Made by a program: the position numbers and the translations under genes. From JACCXG01 sp963750935 (lineage in GTDB: Bacteria > Acidobacteriota > Vicinamibacteria > Vicinamibacterales > 2-12-FULL-66-21), in the NCBI GenBank assembly GCA_963750935.1, contig CAVVSR010000008.1, positions 62,001-126,000 on the forward strand: 64,000 bases of DNA, read 5' to 3'. The notes beneath the pieces were generated by a model. That model saw only the letters and a program-made list of their open reading frames with translations, was not told the origin of the DNA and searched no databases. Numbering within the stretch: the stretch's first letter is position 1; every line of letters begins with the position of its first letter. Positions 9,807 through 16,790 of this stretch are shown piece after piece.

Positions 9807-11246
9807 ATGCAACGAACCCCAGCCGCCGCCGTCGGGGCGTTTGTGATCGGAGGGCTGCTGCTGTTCGCCGTCGGCCTGTTCTTCATCGGCGACCGGCGCA
9901 TGCTCTTCACCGACACCATGGAGATCTACGCCGAGTTCGCGTCGATCGCGGCCCTCGACACCGGCGGCAAGGTCCGCGTCGCCGGGATGGACGCGGGGGA
10001 GGTCGAGGAGATCCGCGTGCCGACGGGGCCGTCGGGCAAGTTCCGCGTCAGGATGCGGGTGCGCAAGGACCTGCTGCCGCTCCTCAGGCTCGATTCGGTC
10101 GCGTCGATCCAGAGCGACGGGCTGGTCGGCAACAAGTTCGTGCAGATCCAGAGCGGAAGCGACGCGTCTCCGCAGGTGGCGGACGGCGGCACCATCCGGA
10201 GCCGCGAGCCGTTCGATATCGCCGACCTGATGCAGATGATGAGCGACACGCTCGCGACCGTGAACACGATGCTGGTGGACGTGAAGGGTCGTGTCGACGA
10301 GGCGCTCGTCGCCCTCTCTTCGACGGCGTCCGACGCGCAGGTGCTCATGAAGGACATGGGGGGCGAGGTCCGCACCATCCTGGCGTCGGTGCAGAAGGTG
10401 GCGGCCGACGTGAACACGATCGTCGGCAACATCCGGGCGGGCCGCGGCACCATCGGCCGGCTGATCACCGACGATTCGCTGTTCGCCAGCGTCAAGTCGA
10501 TTGCCGCCGATGCCGAGAAGACGATGGCCACCGTCCGCGAAGCCAGCCTCGAGGCGCGCAACGCGATCGCCGACCTTCGCGGCGAGAATGGCCCTGTCAA
10601 AGGCTTGACCAGTGACGTCCAGCAGACACTCCAGGCCGCTCGCGACGCCATGACGGACCTGGCGGAGGCGACCGAAGCGCTGAAGCGGAACTTCCTGTTC
10701 CGCGGCTTCTTCAACCGCCGCGGGTATTTCGACCTGGACGATGTCAGCGTGGCGCAGTACCGTCAGGGAGCGTTGCAGACCAAGGACCGCCGCGCGCTGC
10801 GGATCTGGATCGCGGCGACCTACCTGTTCGAGCGCGATGCGAATGGCCACGAGCGTCTGAGCGCCGGCGGGATGGCGCGCATCGACTCCGCAATGTCGCA
10901 GTTCCTACGTTATCCGCCCACGAGTCCGTTCGTCGTCGAAGGCTACGCCGAGGGCGCGACGGGCGACGAGCGGTACCTCGTCAGCAGGCGGCGGAGCCAG
11001 CTCGTCCGTGACTATATCGTCGGGAAATTCAAGCTCGACGTGAATTACGTGGCGATCATGGCGATGGGGGCCGAGGCTCAGGACAGCCCGAATGGCACTC
11101 GAGTGGGATGGCGTGGCGCTGGCGATGTTCGTTCCGACGGCGGCGATGTGATCGATCTCGTATGGTATGGCAGAGGAACTCTTCGAGCACGGCGGTGCGA
11201 TTGTTGCGACTCCGTGACCGTGACCGCCGGGTTTGACCGCGTTTAG
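9807..11246 (+). CDS. mlaD: MCE (MlaD-type) protein with C-terminal OmpA-like region
   Basis: One N-terminal membrane anchor (residues ~8-28) is followed by an MCE domain (~35-120, containing VRVAGMDAGEVEEI and SDGLVGNKFVQI). A long helical stretch (~135-290) follows. The C-terminal ~110 residues contain FVVEGYAEGATGDERYL-VSRRRSQLVRDYIV, which resembles OmpA/MotB peptidoglycan-binding domains. As sequenced the frame stays open to 11246. Skipping one base near 11095-11103 gives a hydrophobic end EWDGVALAMFVPTAAM and a stop at 11151 (447 aa), which I consider the likelier natural end. It is the substrate-binding component for mlaEF. Confidence 0.88.
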   Translation: MQRTPAAAVGAFVIGGLLLFAVGLFFIGDRRMLFTDTMEIYAEFASIAALDTGGKVRVAGMDAGEVEEIRVPTGPSGKFRVRMRVRKDLLPLLRLDSVASIQSDGLVGNKFVQIQSGSDASPQVADGGTIRSREPFDIADLMQMMSDTLATVNTMLVDVKGRVDEALVALSSTASDAQVLMKDMGGEVRTILASVQKVAADVNTIVGNIRAGRGTIGRLITDDSLFASVKSIAADAEKTMATVREASLEARNAIADLRGENGPVKGLTSDVQQTLQAARDAMTDLAEATEALKRNFLFRGFFNRRGYFDLDDVSVAQYRQGALQTKDRRALRIWIAATYLFERDANGHERLSAGGMARIDSAMSQFLRYPPTSPFVVEGYAEGATGDERYLVSRRRSQLVRDYIVGKFKLDVNYVAIMAMGAEAQDSPNGTRVGWRGAGDVRSDGGDVIDLVWYGRGTLRARRCDCCDSVTVTAGFDRV

Positions 11247-11309
11247 CGTGGCATGCCGTTTGATACTGAGCATTTGGCTGAGTGCGTACTGCACGACGAA
11301 GGAGGGGAC

Positions 11310-11561
11310 GTGGACGAGCGATCGCGGGTACTGATGGCGACCCTGGTGGGCGCCGTAGCTGGAGGCGTCTGGGGCTGGTTGTATCTGACGGACGGTGGAC
11401 GCCGGGTCCGTGATCAGATCGAGCCGCGCCTGGACGACTTCATGAACGAGCTGACGCGGATGCGCGGCACGGTCGAGAAGGCGCGGTCCGCGGCGAACGA
11501 AGGATGGCGGTCGCTGAGTGACATGACGGGCGGCGCGCAGCAGGGCCGCTGGTCGGCCTAG
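11310..11561 (+). CDS. Small YtxH-like membrane-anchored protein
   Basis: An 83-aa protein: short N-terminal leader, one glycine-rich hydrophobic segment (TLVGAVAGGVWGWLYLT), then a charged helical tail, the layout of YtxH-domain proteins. The GTG at 11310 is preceded by AAGGAGG (11299-11305), which decides the start against the in-frame ATG at 11253. First of three small membrane/coiled-coil genes downstream of the MCE gene. Function unknown; an envelope role is a guess from context. Confidence 0.7.
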   Translation: MDERSRVLMATLVGAVAGGVWGWLYLTDGGRRVRDQIEPRLDDFMNELTRMRGTVEKARSAANEGWRSLSDMTGGAQQGRWSA

Positions 11562-11576
11562 GGCAGAGGGGGATCA

Positions 11577-11996
11577 ATGGGGGATCTACAGACGACGAAT
11601 GTGGCGCTCATGATCATGGCGATGGTCAGCGTCCTCGAAGCGTTGTTGCTCATCGGCATCGGCATCGGGGGATTCATGTTCTATCGCCGGGTGATGACGC
11701 TGGTCAACGATCTCGAGGCCAGGCAGATTGCGCCGATTCGCGAGAAGGTGGATGCCATTCTCGGTGACGTGAAGGCGGTGACGGCTCGTGTCAACCACGA
11801 GGCCGAGCGCGTCGACGACTCGATTCGGGGAACCATCCATCGGGTAGATCACACGGCGGAGCAGGTGAAGAGCACGGTGATGGACAAGGTGAACCAGGCG
11901 GCGGGCGTCGTGCGCGGCGTGCGCGCCGCGATCGTCTCGCTGCTGCATAACGGTGACAGGCCGAAGCCTCCCGCCACGGCCGCGGGGCGGCTCTAG
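11577..11996 (+). CDS. Membrane-anchored coiled-coil protein (DUF948-like)
   Basis: A 139-aa protein with one N-terminal transmembrane segment (residues ~9-36) followed by a heptad-like helix with alternating charged residues (VNDLEARQIAPIREKVDAI), as in DUF948-type proteins. A GGGGG-rich ribosome site precedes the ATG. It lies between two YtxH-like genes in the same direction. Function unknown. Confidence 0.7.
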   Translation: MGDLQTTNVALMIMAMVSVLEALLLIGIGIGGFMFYRRVMTLVNDLEARQIAPIREKVDAILGDVKAVTARVNHEAERVDDSIRGTIHRVDHTAEQVKSTVMDKVNQAAGVVRGVRAAIVSLLHNGDRPKPPATAAGRL

Positions 11997-12037
11997 GGTC
12001 CGGGAAGCGTCGGCCGAACGAGACAACAGGAGGTTGC

Positions 12038-12442
12038 ATGGCTTACGAATACGATCGGTTGGAACGGGAAGACGGCGGCGGCTCGTTCTTGATGGGGCTG
12101 CTGGCGGGCACCGTGCTCGGCGCGGGTCTCGGCATGCTGTTCGCCCCGAAGGCGGGCTCCGAGCTCCGTAACCAGATCTCGGAGCAGGGCGGACAGTTGC
12201 GCACCAAGGCGAACGACGCCTACTCGCAGGCGTCGGAGAAGGTGAGCCAGATGGTCGATCGCGGCAAGGAAGCGTACGACCGCGCGCGCAGCACGGCGGG
12301 CAGCTTCAGCACCGGCGCCCCGGGCGGGAGCTCCTCCAGCACGACGGGGACGCCGGCCGGCACGACCAGCGGGACGGGCAGCTACGGTTCGGGCACCGGC
12401 GGGTACGGCACGGGTACCGGCTACGGCTCCGACCGCGGCTAG
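12038..12442 (+). CDS. YtxH domain-containing protein with Gly/Ser/Thr-rich tail
   Basis: A 134-aa protein. Residues ~16-40 are the YtxH signature, a Gly-rich hydrophobic segment ending GMLFAPKAGSELR, followed by a helical region and a low-complexity Gly/Ser/Thr/Tyr tail from residue ~88. AGGAGG stands 6 bp upstream of the ATG. YtxH proteins are small stress-associated membrane proteins of unclear role. A perfect 15-bp hairpin follows 12 bp after the stop. Confidence 0.85.
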   Translation: MAYEYDRLEREDGGGSFLMGLLAGTVLGAGLGMLFAPKAGSELRNQISEQGGQLRTKANDAYSQASEKVSQMVDRGKEAYDRARSTAGSFSTGAPGGSSSSTTGTPAGTTSGTGSYGSGTGGYGTGTGYGSDRG

Positions 12443-12454
12443 TCGTCGCTTGAC

Positions 12455-12489
12455 CGATCAGCTATCAGCGTGGTGCTGATAGCTGATCG
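12455..12489. terminator. Perfect 15-bp hairpin after the YtxH gene
   Basis: Left arm 12455-12469 pairs perfectly with 12475-12489 around a 5-nt loop (GTGGT). No T-tract follows, so rho-independent termination is only probable. The arms are themselves built of 7-bp words (GATCAGC, TATCAGC and their complements), which ties this hairpin to the heptamer-repeat family described under findings. Confidence 0.6.
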
Positions 12490-12516
12490 CCAGCTCGCCG
12501 CTGACGAAGCTCCCTC

Positions 12517-12766
12517 ATGACAGAAGCACAGGCGCGACAGACCGCGAACATCCTCATCGGCGCGGCCGCGATCGGCGCGGCCTGCGTCATCGTCAAGACG
12601 CCGGCGCTGCGCCGGCTCGGCGTGGCAGCTGGCCCGCACCGCGATCGGCACGACCGGTCCGGTCTGGCTCATGAACGAGGTGCGCCACGCGTGGAACGAC
12701 GGGCGCCACCTCGCGGTGCCGCCGGCGTCCGGCCAGGCCCCGGAGCACCGACCGCACGCGATATGA
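12517..12766 (+). CDS. Small hypothetical membrane protein (one frameshift)
   Basis: Begins MTEAQARQTANILIGAAAIGAACVIVKTPALRRL with one hydrophobic segment. After a one-base shift near 12625-12630 the other frame continues LARTAIGTTGPVWLMNEVRHAWND and stops at 12766, 7 bp before the YihY start. Removing the extra base gives 82 aa. The continuation reads more like a protein than the unshifted frame, which is Arg/Pro/Gly-rich. Function unknown. Confidence 0.6.
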
Positions 12767-12773
12767 TGGCCCC

Positions 12774-13761
12774 GTGAGTTCGGCGCATCCGCCAACCCTA
12801 CGGGATACTGCCGATCAGCGTCCGTTGAAGGTTCGGCCCGCCGCCGATACCGCGTCCCACCCCGTCCTGCACCGTTTTCTGGTCCGTGTCCGCGGCGAGG
12901 TCCGCCTCACCGCGCTCGCGATCTGGCGAGGCCTGACCGGCCTCTACAACAGCGACGATCTCACCTTCGCGGCCTCGATCGCCTACTACTCGCTGCTCTC
13001 GCTGTTTCCGTTCTTCCTGCTGATGTTCTCGGTCGTCGCCACCGTCACCGCGTCCGACTCCGATCGCCAGGCGGTGCTCGAGTTCGTGCAGCGGTACTTC
13101 CCTCAGAAGTTCGAGTTCGTCACAAGCCAGCTCGAGCTGCAGCAGCAGTCCCGCGTCGAACTGGGAGTCGCCGGCAGCATCCTGATGGTGTGGGCGGCGA
13201 TGGGCGTGTTCGGCGCGATCACGTCGGCGGTCAACCACGCGTGGGGCGTCGACAAGCAGCCGAGCTACTTCAAGCACAAGATGATCTCGTTCGTCATGCT
13301 CGTCATGGCGAGCCTGCTGATGCTCCTCGGGCTTCTTCTCGTCAGCGCGGTCAACGTCGTCGAGGCGAGCTGGTTTGCGGTCGTGACGGAGCGAACGCCG
13401 GGGCTTCTCGGTACTGGGAAGCTACGCCGTGGAGTCGGCGACCACCCTGACGTTCATCTTCGTCGTCGGCCTGATTTTCTACTTCGTGCCGAACGCAAAG
13501 GTGCGCTTCCGCGACGTGTGGGTGGGGGCGGTGGTGACGGGGCTGGCATGGCGCGGTGCGCTGGCGGGGTTCTCCTGGTACGTCCGCGATCTCTCCCGCT
13601 TCAGCGTGCATGGATCGATCGCCGCGGTCGTCGTGTTTCTGTTCTGGGTCTATGTGTCGGCGGTGATCCTGTTGTACGGCGTCGAGGTCACCGCGGCCAA
13701 CGCGCGTATCCGGAGACGCCGGCCCGACGAGATCCCCGCGGCGCCGGCGCCGCGCATCTGA
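12774..13761 (+). CDS. YihY/BrkB family inner-membrane protein (one frameshift)
   Basis: Polytopic membrane protein of the YihY family (formerly mis-called ribonuclease BN). The first frame runs through FAASIAYYSLLSLFPFFLLM and GAITSAVNHAWGVDK to about 13400; the second picks up at SVLGSYAVESATTLTF and ends ILLYGVEVTAANARI at 13761. Dropping one G from the run of four at 13400-13403 joins them into 328 aa with six membrane segments, the family pattern. The start is a GTG. The M48 protease gene begins one base after the stop. Function in the family is not established. Confidence 0.85.
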
Positions 13762-13762
13762 C

Positions 13763-14575
13763 ATGCCGCGCCCGGTCCTGGCCGTCGCCCTGGCGCTGCT
13801 GGCGTCACTCCCGCTCGCCGCGATCTCGCTCATTTCCGTGAACGACGAAATCAAGCTCGGACGAGAGACGCAGGGGCAGGTCCGCAAGCAGGTGCCGCAG
13901 CTCGCCGATCAAGCGATCACCGACTACGTCACCAGCGTGGGACGCCGGCTCGCGGCCCGGGCCGCCGGACCGAAGTACCCGTATTCCTTTTCGGTGGCGA
14001 ACTACCGCGAGCTGAACGCGTTCGCGCTGCCGGGCGGGCCGGTCTGGATTCACCGCGGCATCCTGCACGCCGCCGCGAACGAATCGCAGCTCGCCGGTGT
14101 GCTGGCCCACGAGGTCGCGCACATCGCGCAGCGGCACGCCGCGGATCAACTCACGAAGCAGCTGGTCGCCAACGGCCTGCTCGGCCTGCTCGGCGCGATG
14201 CTCGGCAACGACGGCGGCGGCGCGCGAACGGCGCAGGTCGGCGCGCAGATCCTCGCCAACGGCTACATGCTGAAGTTCAGCCGCGACGACGAGCGCGAGG
14301 CGGACCGCATCGGCCTGACGATCCTGCAGCGGGCCGGCTGGGATCCGCGCGGCATGCCCGAGTTCATGGAAACACTCCGCCGCGCCCAGGGCCGGGATCC
14401 CGGTTCGGTCGAAACGTTCCTCTCATCACACCCCGCGCCCGGCGAACGCGCCGCCGTGCTCCGTCGCTCTCTGGGTACACGTGCATCAGGCCGCCGCGAC
14501 AGCGCCGAGTTCCGATCCATCAAGGCGCGCGCGCAACGCCTCCCGCCCGCGAAGGCGATGAAGGCGATCAAGTAG
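13763..14575 (+). CDS. M48 family metalloprotease
   Basis: A 270-aa secreted or periplasmic zinc peptidase of the BepA/YfgC-like M48 group. N-terminal signal sequence (residues 1-21), zinc motif HEVAH at ~113-117 and the third ligand in the EREAD block near residue 177. Members of this group degrade or assist misfolded outer-membrane proteins. Coupled to the YihY gene by a one-base gap. A heptamer repeat array starts within its stop codon. Confidence 0.9.
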   Translation: MPRPVLAVALALLASLPLAAISLISVNDEIKLGRETQGQVRKQVPQLADQAITDYVTSVGRRLAARAAGPKYPYSFSVANYRELNAFALPGGPVWIHRGILHAAANESQLAGVLAHEVAHIAQRHAADQLTKQLVANGLLGLLGAMLGNDGGGARTAQVGAQILANGYMLKFSRDDEREADRIGLTILQRAGWDPRGMPEFMETLRRAQGRDPGSVETFLSSHPAPGERAAVLRRSLGTRASGRRDSAEFRSIKARAQRLPPAKAMKAIK

Positions 14576-14623
14576 TTCTCAGTTCCCAGTTGCCAGTGGC
14601 CAGCTTCCCGCTTCCGTTTGCCA
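14575..14623 (+). repeat. Degenerate 7-bp tandem repeat array
   Basis: Seven consecutive 7-bp words of the form GYTNCCA (GTTCTCA, GTTCCCA, GTTGCCA, GTGGCCA, GCTTCCC, GCTTCCG, TTTGCCA), in strict phase, starting at the last base of the M48 protease stop codon. Confidence 0.75.
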
Positions 14624-15090
14624 CTGTGCCGCTACAGGCGCACCCGCTGTCCTTGACCACCTGCAAGGCGAGCAACAGGCCGCGACGTGAGGCCAAGCAA
14701 AACCCGATTGCCGCAAGTTCGACCACCCAAGCAGCAACAGGCCACGCCGTGAGGCCGAGAACCAGTTGCCGCAAGTTGGACCACCCAAGCCGCAAGAGGC
14801 CACGCCGTGAGGCCGAGAAGATGACAGGACAGGGAGGTCCGAAGACGCTCCCTGCACCCATAAGGCAGGATGTTGAGGTGGGACTGGTTGCTCCAGCGGA
14901 ACGCCGAAGCGGCGGGCCGGGTTGCCTTTCAGCGTCCCGACACCACCCTATAGAGCAACCGTGATGCCAGCTCGAAATCGCCAGTTTTACAGGCGATTCA
15001 TTGAACTCTTGCCTGTTGAGTTCAGTTTCGTGCTCAGCCGTATGTAGTGTTCTGGGTAGCTCGCGCTACACACGGTGAGTAGCAGGCGAG
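14576..15090. other. Non-coding, repeat-rich spacer of about 515 bp
   Basis: No reading frame here looks like protein. The block holds the heptamer array (14575-14623), three imperfect ~60-bp repeats (14651-14817) and small hairpins at 15002-15024 (TGAACTC/GAGTTCA, 9-nt loop) and 15057-15070 (GTAGC/GCTAC). The last two could act as a terminator for the minus-strand gene ending at 15091. Minus-strand frames through the 60-bp repeats give repetitive Leu/Arg/Gly peptides, which are repeat shadows. 14861-15000 shows no recognised motif. Confidence 0.6.
14651..14817. repeat. Three imperfect ~60-bp tandem repeats
   Basis: Copies at 14651-14697 (partial), 14698-14759 and 14760-14817. The last two share GCCGCAAGTT, GACCACCCAAGC and GGCCACGCCGTGAGGCCGAG, at a period of 58-62 bp. 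GGCC words near both ends of the final block are inverted. The copies are contiguous, with no spacers, so this is not a CRISPR. Confidence 0.75.
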
Positions 15091-15585
15091 TCAGCGCTCA
15101 GGCGGAGGTGGAGGCGCCGCCACATGCGAGTGCGGATCCGGTCGGGCTGCCTGACGGTAGAGTGGGGGCTGCATCCGCATCCTGGGCTGTTCCGAGCTTC
15201 TCAGGTGGGCGCCGTTGAAGAGCAGCGTGGCGCCGAGCATGGCGAATGCACCGCCGATTCCGATGCCGACTCCTGGTTCCCCTGCCGCGAACGTCAACAT
15301 GACCATCAGCCCCAGTCCCAGGCCGATACAGACCACGCCGGCCGAGCGCCAGCGGTCCGCGCGGCCAGCCGGGGCGAGAGGCTCGACCGGCGGGGCCACT
15401 GCCGCCTCGAAGGCGACCGGGTCCATTTCCGGCGACGGCACCAGCCCGCGCTGGATCATCGCCAGGCGCTCACGGTGCTCCATCTCCCGGAGGGCCCGGC
15501 GATTCGACATCGCCATGTACAGCACCGCCATACCGCCCAGGATGATCATGGTGACGACGATTACGACGGCCTCTTCCTCTTGCAC
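15091..15585 (-). CDS. Two-helix membrane protein, probable ECF regulon member
   Basis: A 164-aa protein with an N-terminal membrane segment (VVIVVTMIILGGMAVLYMA), a charged stretch with REMEHRERLAMIQRGL, and a second hydrophobic hairpin (residues ~82-125), then a Pro-rich tail. This layout resembles DUF6249-type membrane proteins. The start is a GTG with GGGAGG 4 bp upstream. It is transcribed divergently from the ECF sigma gene from a near-identical promoter, so it is probably controlled by that sigma factor. Function unknown. Confidence 0.75.
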   Translation of the reverse strand: MQEEEAVVIVVTMIILGGMAVLYMAMSNRRALREMEHRERLAMIQRGLVPSPEMDPVAFEAAVAPPVEPLAPAGRADRWRSAGVVCIGLGLGLMVMLTFAAGEPGVGIGIGGAFAMLGATLLFNGAHLRSSEQPRMRMQPPLYRQAARPDPHSHVAAPPPPPER

Positions 15586-15607
15586 TCTGCCTCCCTTGAA
15601 CCGCTAC

Positions 15608-15637
15608 ATTAGACCGGGGCATGGAATGAATTGTTTC
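15608..15637 (-). promoter_or_regulatory. ECF-type promoter for the minus-strand membrane protein
   Basis: Read on the minus strand: -35 GAAACA (15637-15632, within CCTGAAACAATT), 18-bp spacer, -10 TCTAAT (15613-15608). Its elements and spacing are identical to the facing promoter of the sigma gene. The transcript would start about 15 nt before the GTG at 15585. Confidence 0.7.
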
Positions 15638-15685
15638 AGGCACCAGGGCTCGAATCGGCCGTTCCGCGTATTCGCGACCGGTCCT

Positions 15686-15715
15686 GAAACAATTTCGGCC
15701 TCTGCGGCATCTAAT
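15686..15715 (+). promoter_or_regulatory. ECF-type autoregulatory promoter of the sigma gene
   Basis: -35 GAAACA (15686-15691, within CCTGAAACAATT 15683-15694), 18-bp spacer, -10 TCTAAT (15710-15715). The predicted start near 15722 leaves almost no leader before the ATG at 15727. The -35 block is an exact 12-bp inverted repeat of the one at 15629-15640. Confidence 0.7.
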
Positions 15716-15726
15716 ACTCGCGGCGG

Positions 15727-16263
15727 ATGCACGTCGACGATCTCGAGCTGATTGAGCGGTGTCGTACGGGCGACGATGCCGCGTTCGGCGAGCTTGTCGA
15801 CCGTTACAAGGATCTGGTCTACGGCCTGATCTACCGGATGGTTCCGGACCGGTCGGCCGTGGACGACCTGGCGCAGGACGTATTCCTGAAGGTGCATCGC
15901 GGCATCCCGTACTTTCGCGGCGACGCGCGGCTCTCGACCTGGATCTTCCGGATCGTCCAGAACGTGTGCGTGGAGTGGCGGGGCAGCCGCAAGCCCGATG
16001 TCTCGATCGAGCCGGCGCGGGATGGCGCGCCGCCGAGGGAATTCGGCGCCGCCGATGCGACGTTCTCGGATCTCGAGACCCGCGATCGCCTGCACAAGGC
16101 GATGGCGCAGCTGCCGCCGAACTATCGCCTGCTGATCTCGGCGCATTACCTCAAGGGCGTGCAGTACGAAGCGCTGGCGGAGGCCCTGAACTTGCCGCTC
16201 GGCACGGTGAAAACGCACCTCTACCGGGCCAAGCGGCGTTTGCGCGAACTGCTGGAGGAGTAG
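15727..16263 (+). CDS. ECF-family RNA polymerase sigma factor
   Basis: A 178-aa group 4 sigma factor with region 2 (residues ~10-80: DLVYGLIYRMVPDRSAVDDLAQDVFLKV, STWIFRIVQN) and region 4 (~115-178, ending GTVKTHLYRAKRRLRELLEE, the DNA-recognition helix). There are no regions 1 or 3. The anti-sigma gene starts 8 bp downstream. The promoter matches that of the divergent gene, so autoregulation is likely. Confidence 0.95.
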   Translation: MHVDDLELIERCRTGDDAAFGELVDRYKDLVYGLIYRMVPDRSAVDDLAQDVFLKVHRGIPYFRGDARLSTWIFRIVQNVCVEWRGSRKPDVSIEPARDGAPPREFGAADATFSDLETRDRLHKAMAQLPPNYRLLISAHYLKGVQYEALAEALNLPLGTVKTHLYRAKRRLRELLEE

Positions 16264-16271
16264 CGGTCGTG

Positions 16272-16752
16272 ATGTTGTGCAAGGACGCGCTCGAGCTGGT
16301 CGAGCCGCTGGCCGCGGGAGACATCCAGCCAAGCGACGCGGCGCGGGCACATTTCGAATCCTGTCCGCGCTGTGCGGGCGCGCTGGCGTCCGCACGGCGC
16401 GTCGACATGCTGCTGAAGGCTGTCGATGTTCCGGCGGCGCCACCGGCATTCACGCCGACCGTGCTGCAGCGCATCCGCCGCGAGCGCTGGCGCTCGGAAC
16501 AGCACGTCGATCGCCTCTTCAACGTCGCCATTGTCGTGGCCGTGTTCGTCGTGGTCGGCGGCATCGCGGCGATGCTGAACCTGCAGGCGCTCTTCGGCGT
16601 GACGGCGACGCGCCTGGTCCGTCACCAAGACCGGCCTGCGCGACATCGTGCGCGACGCGGCGCCCACGCTGGCCACCTACGTCGCCGCCGGCGGGCTGCT
16701 CGGCTCGGCGGTGGTGATGTGGTGGTGGGCGGAACGGCGGTGGCAGTTCTAG
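16272..16752 (+). CDS. Anti-sigma factor with zf-HC2-like motif (one frameshift)
   Basis: Starts MLCKDALELVEPLAAGD and contains a zinc-finger-like HFESCPRC (the first ligand position is less typical), then a membrane segment FNVAIVVAVFVVVGGIAAML. After a one-base shift near 16610-16622 a second frame gives TKTGLRDIVRDAAPTLATYVAAGGLLGSAVVM and a stop at 16752. Removing the base yields 159 aa with two membrane segments. It follows the sigma gene directly, so it presumably holds that sigma factor at the inner membrane. Confidence 0.8.
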
Positions 16753-16790
16753 CCGTCCGAACTCGCGCACTGTGCGACCTCGACGCGACC

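Noticed and set aside
8790..10850. Minus-strand frame of 686 aa opposite the mla genes
   Set aside because: Antisense shadow of mlaE, mlaF and the MCE gene.
14651..14817. Possible CRISPR array
   Set aside because: Repeats are contiguous, imperfect and ~60 bp long, with no spacers and no cas genes nearby.
14568..14861. Minus-strand frames giving repetitive Leu/Arg/Gly peptides
   Set aside because: They are translations of the ~60-bp DNA repeats, not proteins.
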